In this document: piece by piece, positions 51,201 to 63,200 of the stretch | Layout of the letters: each line of letters opens with the position of its first letter | Position numbering within the stretch: the stretch's first letter is position 1 | DNA from: Endomychus coccineus | Taxonomy: Eukaryota > Arthropoda > Insecta > Coleoptera > Endomychidae | Assembly: GCA_958510875.1 (NCBI GenBank) | Contig: OY294068.1 | Span: 66,690,633 to 66,754,632 of the forward strand | Length of the DNA: 64,000 nucleotides | Direction: 5' to 3' | The notes under the pieces: model-generated | What the model was told of the DNA's origin: nothing | The model's database searches: none | What the model saw: only the letters and a program-made list of their open reading frames with translations | Position numbers and translations under genes: made by a program

Positions 51201-54200
51201 CAATAGATTTAGTGTCGAAGAACGTTTTTTAACATTTAATCCTGTGAGTGATACAACAGGTGGAGGTTTAACAAACTTTTTACTAAAAACTTTGGAGAAT
51301 TATGGTTTAGACATTTATAATATGCGCGGCCAAGGTTATGATAATGGTTCAAATATGAAGGGTAAACACCAAGGTGTACAAAAAAGAATTTTAGACATTA
51401 ATCCACGAGCAATGTTTGTTCCTTGTTGTAACCACAGTTTGAACCTTGTCATAAACGATGCTGTGAAATCCAATATATCTAGCATACATTTTTTTTCAAC
51501 TGTTCAAGAATTATATAATTTTTTTTCTGCCTCAACCAATCGGTGGTCTGTTTTGAAAAGTAACATTTCAAGTCTGACGTTAAAGCCTTTGTCAGACACT
51601 AGATGGTCTAGCCGAATTGATGCAATAACCCCTCTTAGATTCCAGTTGGGCGAAATTTACGATGCTCTTTTTGAAATTTTATCCGGAAATAATTTTGACA
51701 CTAGTACAAAACATCTAGCTACCTCCTTAGGTAAAAAAATAAAAAATTATGAGTTTGTGTGTATGATAGTCTTGTGGTACAAGATTCTAAATAAAGTGGA
51801 TGTTGTTACTAAGATTCTGCAATCAAAAACATTTAATATTTCCCAGGCTTGCGAAAGTTTGAGTAAACTCAATGAATTTGTAAAACAATATCGATCTGAC
51901 AAAGGCTTTATTGACTTATTAGTAGATGCCAAAGAACTAGCTTCTTGCTTAGAAGTTGATGCAAAATTCATATCCGCAGAAATGTTAAGGCCACGAAAGA
52001 TTAAAAAACAATTTTCTTACGAAGGTGACGACCAGCCGATTGAAAATCAAGAAATGAAATTTAAAGTAAATTGCTTTTTCGGAATGCTAGACATTACTCT
52101 TTCATCAGTACGTGAAAGATTTAAACTATTATCGTGTCATTCTGATGTTTTCAATTTTTTGTGGAATGTTGAGGATTTCGGCAAATACTCTGATCAAGAT
52201 CAATTTAATTTTTGTAAAAAACTGGAAGAAACCTTAACTGACAAAGATCGAAACGAGAAAGATATAGATGGAACACAACTTTTACACGAATTACAATTTC
52301 TGCAAAATGGCGACAAAAAGGCGACACTTAATTACATTGCAATAAATAACCTAACTCACTCATTTCCAAACATTACGATTGCATTGCGCATATTATTAAC
52401 CATTCAAGTTTCTGTAGCTACAGCCGAGAGGTCATTCTCTAAATTAAAGTTGATTAAAAATTATTTACGATCTAGAATGGGCCAAGAGCGGTTGGAAAAT
52501 CTTGCTATTATTTCTATAGAATCTGACTTTTTAAAGCAACTTGAAATGGAAGACCTTGTAAACGAATTTGCAAAAAGTAAAGCTAGAAAAGTCCAATTTT
52601 TGTAAATCCTCTTCATCATGTATCATGATCATATGTATTATCTGTCTTAAAACAATCGCTATTTTATTTCTGTTTTTTTTTCAATAGTTTGTATCTTTGA
52701 TACTGTTTTTGTTTTGTTACTGTTGTTTCATATTCTATTAATTTTTTTTGTGTACTTATGGTCATTAGTACTAAAGAGTTTTCATCAAAAAGTTCGACAG
52801 TGAACTATGAGAGAATATTATAATATTGGTGAAAGGCGCCTATCATGATTCCGCACGACAGCGCCGAAAATACTTGGCGCGTCCCTGTATGTTGGTGTTC
52901 GTTTGTTGAAAAAGCTGTTCCTACATGTGAATTTTTTTCATGCCATAAGCGGCTAGACCGGAACAGTTCCCAAAAAAATTCAGACATTTCTATACTCACA
53001 TGAATACTAAGATGCAAAATGTGCATCACCTGTTTTTAAAAAAATAGTAGAGATTGGTGACTATTTTTATATCATAATAGAATCGACAAAACAATAAAAA
53101 AGTAGTAAAACTGTTCTACAATACATGTATCCCTTGATACTTAATAATAATAATAATAATAATGTCTTCATTGTACCAGTATTTTTTTGAAACAATTGAT
53201 TGCTAAAATAGCTATTCAACTCAACCAATCGACCTATAACTAACCTTAACCCAACATTCTTCTATACTAACTAATTATATAGATACTTACACTTTATCAC
53301 CAATTTTCTCTGACGCTTCTATTATTGCGAACATAACTTCCAACTTGTGACCGAAACTAATGTCTTTCATAAAATTGTCTGGGCAAAGAGTTTTCCACCA
53401 ACCACGAGGAATTCTTTCACCTGCCTGAACTTCAGGTTCCTCATGAATTATATCGAGCTCTTTCTTCTTCCTTTGTGTTTTCTAAAAATAATTAGTATTC
53501 TCTTTAGTTCATGGAGATCGGGGATGAAGAATGCTTTCATATAAATCTCTTTTGTTATCACAATCACGGGTTGCCAATGAGGTATGGAAACATTTTCTCG
53601 CATTCTAGATAACATTTTATCAGTTCCACATTACTGGAGATGATAAAGAACTGAATTTCTGTTGCGAAGTGAAACGTGGCAGTAGATCGGAATCTAAATA
53701 AAATTTCTGAGAAACTTCTTTGTCAATTTGTATCTGAAATTCTAAATCCAGCGAAACCTTGAAATAGTCTTACCTTTGAATTATTATTTTCATTGAAGTA
53801 CAAAATAGGTCTTTCAAGTATTTTTTTAAATTTATTTATTTAACGTCGGCTTAATTCTGCAACCTACGACGCCGGTGGGTAAACTTCGGAAAAGTTAGCC
53901 AAACCATCTGGTATTACAGCCAGCGGTACGCATCTTTAACGAGCCATCCATGGACTCGGGAGCTTTGACTTAACGTCCACTCCGATGGACGGCATATTTT
54001 CAATAATTGTACTCTTTGATATATTTGCATGCGAGCTATGATATGATCGCTGCAGTTGTTCGGACATTCAACGCGGGCTTTCCCTGCATGAGGTCTCCCA
54101 TCCAATTAATAACCCCGCGCGGAATGACAATCGTCAAACTTGATGAGCCGTGCCGCGACCAAAGTTAACTATTATAACCTGGGATACGTCTAAACCACTT

Positions 54201-57200
54201 CTCAATATATAAAATAGTACGTATCTTGAGTAGAAGACTTCCGCGGATAGCTAAGCTTGAAAATTCTTGGCTTTCGAATGGATTTCGCATCACAATAGCA
54301 CAACTTATGCCGACGTTTCGCCAACCATTGCAGGTGGCATCGTCAGGGCAGGCTTGAGGCTTGAACTGAAACTGATTCTTCTGGTTTCTGTACCGGGATT
54401 TATTGTGGAGAAAACCTTCACGCTACAACTCGCTGCTTTTATCCTCTTTTATTCATTTGACCCTGCCGTTGTGTGATAATGTACATCCTAATATCTGTTT
54501 CACCATAGAAGTTGAATCGAAAGGTTCACTCCCGTTCCTAGATGTATTAGTTTGTAGACAGACTGACGGTACTTTGGGACACTGTGTATCGGAAACTCAC
54601 TCACGCGGATTACATACCTCAATGGCCTTTCCCACCGCCACCCTGCCCAAAAACAATCTGTCAAAAACTCCTTGGTTCAAAGAACTGTTAACTTATCCCA
54701 ACCCCAATCCTTAAAATCAGAATTAAACACATTTCATGTGTTATACCAAATACTTTCTTCCATTATAACGTTCAAAAAGCCATAAAGAAATACTTCACCT
54801 AAAATTTCAAATCAACCTGAACCACAAACCCTTTTATCCACCGCCTATCTTCCATATATTGAAAATATAACAGATCGAATTTCCAAATTCCTGAGAAGCA
54901 TAATATTTCTATCCGTCTTTCCACATTTCCAAAACTATCTCAAGTGTTTATTACATTCCCTATTCTTGCGGCGAGGTCTACTTTGGTGCAACGGGTCGCA
55001 CAGTAGCTACATGTGTGAAAGAACATGAGCGCTGTACAAGACTTCGTGACACCAGTAGATCTGTACTTGCAGAACATAAGTTTGACTAATCATCAAATTC
55101 GTTTTGAAAATACTAAAATTCTAGCTCGAGCCCCAAACTTCTAACAGCGAAAATTCTTGATAGTCCAGTCAAGAAAAACAGTTTGAAGGTGTAAATTTTC
55201 AGAGTCTTAACATGTATTTTGGTGTGCTGAAAATTGGGAAAAATAGTGAACAAATTCCTTCGAGTTAGCTTCAAAAGTTATAGACATGTTTTGGCGCGTA
55301 AAAAGACGATTTTCATGTTTTTTGCGTTTAAAAGTGGCCCATGGAAAAACATGTAGAGAAAAATTGTAGAAATAGTGAAAACGCGGAGCCGAAGTAAAAG
55401 TCGTTACAAATCAAAATGTGCCTGTTTAAATACTATTTGGGGATAATAATGTAAACAATGTGTTACCCTCAGCTGGAGATAAATCGAAATTTAATAAATT
55501 GCTTTATCGTTTATACATTTCCATCCCTTCTAAATTACCTAGATATTTGTCTGTACTGTGTTTTAAAAGTTATGAATTATCTTCGGAAATGATGTGACCT
55601 GTATTCAAAATGTGTTCGGCTACCGCTTTTTCACCATTATTTTTTTTATATGGGCAAAATGCTCCTTATAAGGTGTTGCCTAAACGGTGTTTTATCTTGT
55701 TTTTGCATCTATAAACTGGTTGTATTGCAAATTTAGAAAACAAACTACGGAATCTATTAATCACTGAAGAATGATAAGTGAAACTTTTGAATTTTATTGA
55801 AGTATTTGAAGGTAATGGCTCTAATTTGGTTGGTTGGCTACGTTCCAATTTCCTTTTTTGTTTAGAAATTAAATTATTGATCAAACATTTTTGGTAACCC
55901 TTGTCCAATGCAATTTGCTGAAGTTTCTAAACTTCGTTGTTATAATTTTGCTGGCTCAAAGGGACGTTCAATAATCTATAAACTAGACTATCAAACAGAG
56001 CTATTTTATATCTAAATGGTGTAGCTGATTTCGCCGGGGTTTTCTGTATATGTCGAAATCCAAGTGAGTACCATCTTTTATAATGTTAATATCAAGGAAT
56101 GGAAGCTGATTATCTGTTTCTATTTCGACAGTAAAACTCAGTGAATCAAATTGGCTATTGAGCGTGTTCAAAAAGCCATATAAATCAAAATCTTTACTTG
56201 TAATCGCGAAAATATCAACATATCTATACCAAACTTTTGGAAACTGATTCAACTGATTTTAAGAAGGTTTTAGGTTCGCTTAGAATAAGCTAAAGCTTTC
56301 GACAAATCCGGGATTTAATAATAATAAATTTCTTTATTGTTCCCAACAATAATACGATCTGAATACAAATAATGATATAATATATAACAGTTTATATTTA
56401 GGTATTACAGTAAAGAACAAACACAAGGGCGAAGTTCAGCGTATTGCATATCAAATTAATACGCAACGTACTGCTCTTACACTTAACCCTGCTGACTATT
56501 ACAGTATACTACACAGTGAGTTAAGCTCATTAGATATTGCAACAAAAAAAAGGAATGTATATAAATACAAATACAGATATCAAGAAAAGAAAAGAAGAGA
56601 TAAAAGCATTGAGAATTATTATTATACATTATACAAAAATGAGAAAAAAAGTTAAAAATTAAATACTGTTAGTTAGAAAATTGACATTCAAAGATGAACG
56701 ATTTCATTTTGGTCTTAAACTGACTAATAGAAAGATGCTTGTAAGTTTTATCTACATCGTTATATACTTTGCTGATTTGATAAGTAAAGGATCGTTTAAA
56801 CATTTCTGTGCGATGACGAGGAGTAATTAAGCCTTTTGATCGAACATTTAAATTATGCACATCTGTCCTGAATTGAATTTTATTGAAGAGTTAAATCGGA
56901 ATTTTATCTACAATTACTTTGTGAAATAAACAACAAGCATGAAATAACCTACGATTCTCCATATTTAACCAATGAGGATCACCCAAACTTCCTAATACCG
57001 TATATGAGTCGAAGGCATGAATTTTGAGCCTTTTGAATCTTAAATTTGTAAGTTGAGTCTAAACATGGGCCATATAAAGAATCTGAGGAATTAAATAATG
57101 ATAATACCAAACTTTCATACAACATAGTTTTTGTTTGAACAGATAAATAATGTCGACTGCTATATATTAGTCTTATAGTTCCATATGCCTTTTTTAATAA

Positions 57201-60200
57201 GTTATTTATTTGTGCTCTAAATCTCAAATCGTTATCCAGTAAAACGCCAAAATTTCTTGCTTCATTTTTATTCACTAGTACAGTATTATCAATATGAATT
57301 TGACTATTAACAAAAGAGCGATGTTTTTTTGGTTCAAATAAAATTAAATTTGACTTTGTAGGATTGAGAATTAAGCCGTGATCTTGAGCTACCTTGATTA
57401 ACTTCGCAATGTCGTCATTAACGTCAGTACAGGCTGTTGAATCAATTGTGAGTCGTGTTCAAAATGCTATGTGGGTCAAACTAGAAGCAACATTTTAACT
57501 TGTTATCAGGAACATTTTCCCCATATAAAGAAAAATCATGGTGAAAAATCAGTGGTTGCCGAACATATTTTGAATACAGGTCACACCATTTCTCAAGAAA
57601 GTTTATCACTTTTAAAACACAGTACACGGAAATATCTAGGTAATTTAGAAGGGATGGAAATGTATAAACGAAAAAGCAATTTATTAAATTCCGATTTATC
57701 TCCAGCTGAGGGTAAGCCATTGATTACATTATTATCCCCAAATAGTATTTAAACAGGCACATTTTGATTTATAATTTAGTTTACTCTGATGATGGCTACT
57801 TGGTAGTCGAAAAGTCCTCAGTACTTTAATAGTATTTTTAGTGAATAAGGGTGATTATTTCTTATCAATAATCATATAATATTGTCTGTACTGAATTAAT
57901 GACATTTGATTGGTATAATATGATTAATAATATTAATAAAAATACTTACACGTTTCTCCAATGTGTATAATAGAAATGGATGTGAGCAGATTAATTTTAG
58001 TATTTGGTAATCTTTGAAGAACCCACTCCAATTCCGTTTATTGAGTTTTGTATTATTCAGAACTGTATCAATATAATGTTTGTACAACTTCTCTTGCAAG
58101 GGATGTAATTGGATGAATACTGCATAGTCCTTCATATGTGGTATATATTTCTTCAATTCACTCATTTCGTATCTCTAAAATAACTATTATATGAACAATC
58201 CAAAATAGCAGTTGACAATATTTAAATATATAAAAACGTGTCTGATGCCGTTAAGTTATTTTTAGAATTGAACATTATTGTCAATTGATAATTAGTTTTA
58301 TTAACACTATTGGCACGATAATTGAAGAGACGGACAACTGAATTTTTATCGAAATCGATATATACTCGTAATACAGTTTCAAAAATATGGAGAAAATCGC
58401 ATTCAAACACGGACCTTTTTCCAAACCGGGTTGCTCAAACATGATTTCGTTTCGAAATAGCAAAACGCTACGGTAGCCAATTAGAAGCCAGCCTCTCACG
58501 CAATGCATCGTGGGACTGTTTCAAATTCGGACAGCTCCAGTGTCAAAATGACTGTTCTTGGTTTCAACACTCAACTTTTTGAACCTATTTTATGATTCAA
58601 GTAATAAATCATTTCACCTTTTCTGTATTCAAAAGTAATTTTGAAGCTAGGAATGCAGGTAACCAAGAGTTACAGTTTTTGGACTTTATCTTGGTCAAGG
58701 GTGGTTGTGGAATCTAAAACGTGTGTCTTACTTTACGTTTGAAATGAAAATATCCCCAAAACTTGTGTCAAATTAATTAATTTGAAATTTCTAAAAGTGC
58801 GAAATTTCGCAATTTTATACGAATACTATTACGCTCAGAAGTTTCCAGCGCTTCTAGCTCCGGGATTTTCACGTGGCCTATCGAAATTAGGAGGTTCGAA
58901 TTGTATGAAAACATAATTGCATGAACGCCAGACATCCTATGTAATTAGCTACGAACGAAATCATTTTGACATATGCCTCGAGGACCCCGCTGCGCGTCAG
59001 TTAGAGTTTATACTTTTTACCTCGATCTTGTTAATTTGGGGCCGTTTCGTGCCCCGTGCGGCCGACGCCAGTTGTAATAAAGTGTTTTCGGCTATAGGCC
59101 GCTAGCTTTTACCACCTTTGGGTATATTTTGGTAGCTAGAAAATTCCCTTCGGTACATCGCACGTTAGACGCGCATAGCTGAGATCTGAGAATAGCTCAA
59201 ACTGTTCCAATTAAATTTTCCTATTTAATGGACATTTATCGAAAAAAGAAGGGCCGTCGGGCAGGGTCCGACGGCCGTCGGGCAGGGTCCGACACTACAT
59301 CTAACTACATGGAGCGAAAACGGCACGCGAAAAGTTGTCGTAAAGCCGTATTAGGTACAACCAGTTTGCACTTTTCTAACTCGCGTGCTACGGGCTTCTC
59401 ACGTGAACGTCATTCGATTTATCGAAAATTAACTATTTTAAAACGGTTTTGGACCCGGTTTGGGGCTATCACAACCTTTAAAAATGTTCAAAGTTCACAT
59501 TTCGAACATTTCTTGTTACTAAAACCGTTATTTCATAATTTGTAGTTCATTATTGTTTTACAACTGAAATAAATAGGTAGGAAATTTGTAGGTTATTGAT
59601 TTTGTCAGTGTGTGACAGTGACATAATTATTTCAAACAAAGTAAGACATACGTTTTGGATTCCACAACCACCCTTGACCAAGATAATTTTTGATATCTCG
59701 GTATTAATAAACTATCACAAAGTAGCGGCTTCATCAATAAATTATTTAAGAAATGAAAGTTATTTATGGCCGTTTCCGGTTCCACCCAATCTTCAGTTAA
59801 CTTTGAGCTTTATAAAATAGTATAGTTGTGAAATACGTACATATTCATACATACGATGGATAATTATAATGATATCAAAATGTTTATTGAATTATTTTCA
59901 AAAACTTATCCAAATGACTTTTTCTTTATACTAATGAAAAACGAGTAAAGGTTTTCTGAATAAAATTAAGGAGGTATGTGTAGTAAAACGTTCCAGGAGC
60001 TGTTAAATATTGTTGGGCCGAGGCTTGTTCATTATGTGAGAGAACCGATTTCAGATTGCGAAAGTCTAGCGTTAACTCTGAGATGAAGTGTCTTGTATAA
60101 TACCATTCCCATAAAAATTACTGAAGTGACGAAAAATTCGGATACTGTGAATTGACTTACGATTGCCAATCGGACCGGTGGAAATCGGATGTATGAGAAT

Positions 60201-63200
60201 CCAGCTTCAGATTGATGGAATTTGGTTTACTTACTTGTATGGTGTTTTTCAACAATTTATTCAATACGTGACTTCTTTTCTTCATCAAATTAATATCTTC
60301 AATACTAGAATCTTCATACTGACCATTCACTATTGGATTAACAAATCGGTTTTTATATTCTTTGTTAGTACCCAGTAGATGAGGTTTCACAAATTGTATC
60401 ATGTGGAAGTCTAGAAACATAGTGTTAAGTTGTAGAAGCAATTAAATAATCAGCATTACGAGAAAATATTTCTTCTTCTTCGAGTTCTGTACAAGCAAGT
60501 GAAATGAACCGTTAATTAATTCAAAAAAAATGTTTTTTTTTTCGAATTTGCTCTCTTTGAAAGAAACATGCTCGTATTTACTTTTCAACGGTTCAGCTAG
60601 TTTGTGCGAAACGAAATTTTGGCTTTTTTTAGAATCAAAAATGTTGTTTATTAAATAACACAACAGAAAGAAAATCATAAAAATTTCCAGTTCACCTAGA
60701 ATAGACCAAACTACAATATGTGATTTCTAAACGAGTTTTCAACCTCCTTGCACAAACTGGTATGTGACATTTTTTCGATAATGACATTGAATGATTGATG
60801 TGAAAATTATAAATTTTTAACAGCGAAATGATTAGGTTTTCTAGGTAGTTTTACATGAAGGGATCAATTATTCTGAGCGCATTCAGACCGTTCATGTTTC
60901 TTTACTGAAATTGGGATTCAGTTCACAGAGTACATGAGCCGAAAGGAAGACTTCGTTCGCTACGCACACGCCATTTTTCGCATAAGCTGATAAAGACCGC
61001 AAGCCGCAGTCTGCGTAGTTGCGCGAGCTCGATTTTTTTTCTACAATCGGCCAGATAGCTAGCGCACCGAACAATGCGCGAAATAAAACGAGTAGCGCCA
61101 AGTATTTCGAAGGACCGCTCTGCTACATAGCTCGAAAACGGCTGAAGGTACAACAAATGCCAGTAAATTTAGAACATCATATTTAGTTTGTGTCAACATT
61201 TCAAGTGAATTGCATTTACCATTTGGCCGCTAAACGAGAACATACAGTTGCCAAATAGCCCTACTGAATCATGAAACGACTTCGCTAATTAATGGAGTAA
61301 ACATTTTATGACACAGAAGGTTCAATCCAAATCTAGCTTGTCGAATATCTTGTTTGTTCAGGTGTTAACAATGAACATCACAATATAATCATAGTACATT
61401 AGTACGGTACAGTTTATGTGCAAGTACTACATTCTGAAATGAACAAACAAAGAAGAGTTAATATATTTAAAATTTTATGAGTACTTTTTTCTTATCCCTT
61501 GCCTTTGTAATTTAAAAAAATCCTATCAACTTCGGAATTATTCCCCCAAAAAAGTATCTGAAATTGAATTCAAACATAGAGCAGTGCATAATACTTCAGC
61601 TGACAGTGAAAAGGAGTGATTTCTTGGAACAAATAGGTTTTTTCGTTTATACCTACAAGAAAATCCATATGAGCCGTTCAGGTCAGACCAGTATCAGAGA
61701 AGTTATTTATGAACTCCAGAAATAGTAAAGGTCCCATTACAGAACCACGGAACACCCCTAAATTAATCAACGCTCACTCCGCATATACGCCGTTTGCCAA
61801 TACTTTGAAATGCTGATTTGAATTATAATTCTTCAGTTTCCACTGTGACATTTGACATAATGAAATTATAACCAAGCTTTAGATTTCTATCGGAGTACAC
61901 GTATTTATTTTTACCTAATTGGTCCATAATTGATATTTCAGCTTCAAGCATATCATCGTTCGTTTTGATAATGAAACCAAGGTTCCATGTTTTGTCAACT
62001 ATAAAACTAACATATGTATTGGATACCAAATCGTAAACTAACTGATTTTTGATTTGTTAAATAAAAACGTTTACGATTGGATATCCAATAATATGTTAGT
62101 TAGTTATAGTCGACAAAACATGGAACCTTGGTTTCATTATCAAATCGAACGATGATATGCTTGAAGCTGAAAAATCAATTATGGACCAAGTAGGTAAAAA
62201 TAAATACGTGTACTCCGATAGAAATTTAAAGATTGGATATAATTTCATACTGTCAAATGTCACAGTGGAAACTGTGAAGAATTATGTTAAAATAAAATTA
62301 TACGGACAAACAAAAATTTGAACAGTTTTCCTAAAAATAAATTATGTGACCAATATGAGGATTATATTTTACTGTACTTGAGTTGGGTCGTATTACTACT
62401 CTCACAACTGTTTCTCACTTGTCTTAGGATATTGTTAATTAAAAAATGTTCATTTGATTATTTTTTATCACAAAAATTGATATTGACTTTTTAAATGTAT
62501 TCGTAAGATCACACAACATTGTTAAATAAATTTTCCTGTGGGAAATTAAACCGAATAGAAAAATATGAAAATTATTTAGAAAAGTTTAAAAGCATCAAAT
62601 CTGTAGACCTGTGACTGCAACTTTTTTTGGATTTCAATATTTTTTCACGTTCTGCTAAATTGAATTATTTAAATAAAAAATATCAAATTTTATTAACCTA
62701 TTTTTTAAATTCTATTGAATTATGATTGAATTCTACAAGGCTCATCGTACTTGAATATAACGATAAAAATAAAAAATATCAAATTTCCGTATTTTCGGTC
62801 TTTTGACGAAAAGTTGGCATCGGAAAATGTGATACTTAGATTTTGCATGAAAAAAAATATAATCTCTTTTACGCAGCAGTTAAGCCGCCTCTAACTCGGT
62901 AACAGCTAATGGTTATTCAGTTATTGTACTCATGATCTACCTTCTACACAATTTCGTGCATATACAGTAGTTAAGAATCTATTAGTATCCAGAAGTTATG
63001 AACATTACGTCACCACTATGTAAAAATCTATAAATTAAAAATGAAATGTATTAATAATATTTCCTTACACTCATTTAGATTATTTTGTAGTGGAGTACCC
63101 GTCAAAACAATTCTTCTTCTGGTTTCTACTCTCATTAGAGCTTGAGTTTTCAAGGTGCGACCATTCTTCAATAAATGGCCTTCATCACAGACTATCAACT

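Larger units (their letters stand above)
56270..57870 (+). mobile_element. Penelope-like element fragment, plus strand, split by a LINE
   Basis: The left part ends at TTCGACAAATCCGGGATTTA (about 56321). The right part resumes at AATTGTGAGTCGTG (about 57441) and encodes KCYVGQTRSNIL-like GIY-YIG sequence, then KSVVAEHILNTGHTISQESL and NLEGMEMYKRKSNLLNSDLS, and terminal sequence to 57870. Comparison with the uninterrupted junction in the PLE at 45620-45570 shows that the two parts were contiguous. Confidence 0.7.

Noticed and set aside
53820..54160. Protein-coding exon of the ATRX-like gene
   Set aside because: Reading is broken by stops, splice sites are lacking, and the neighbouring exons already join without it.
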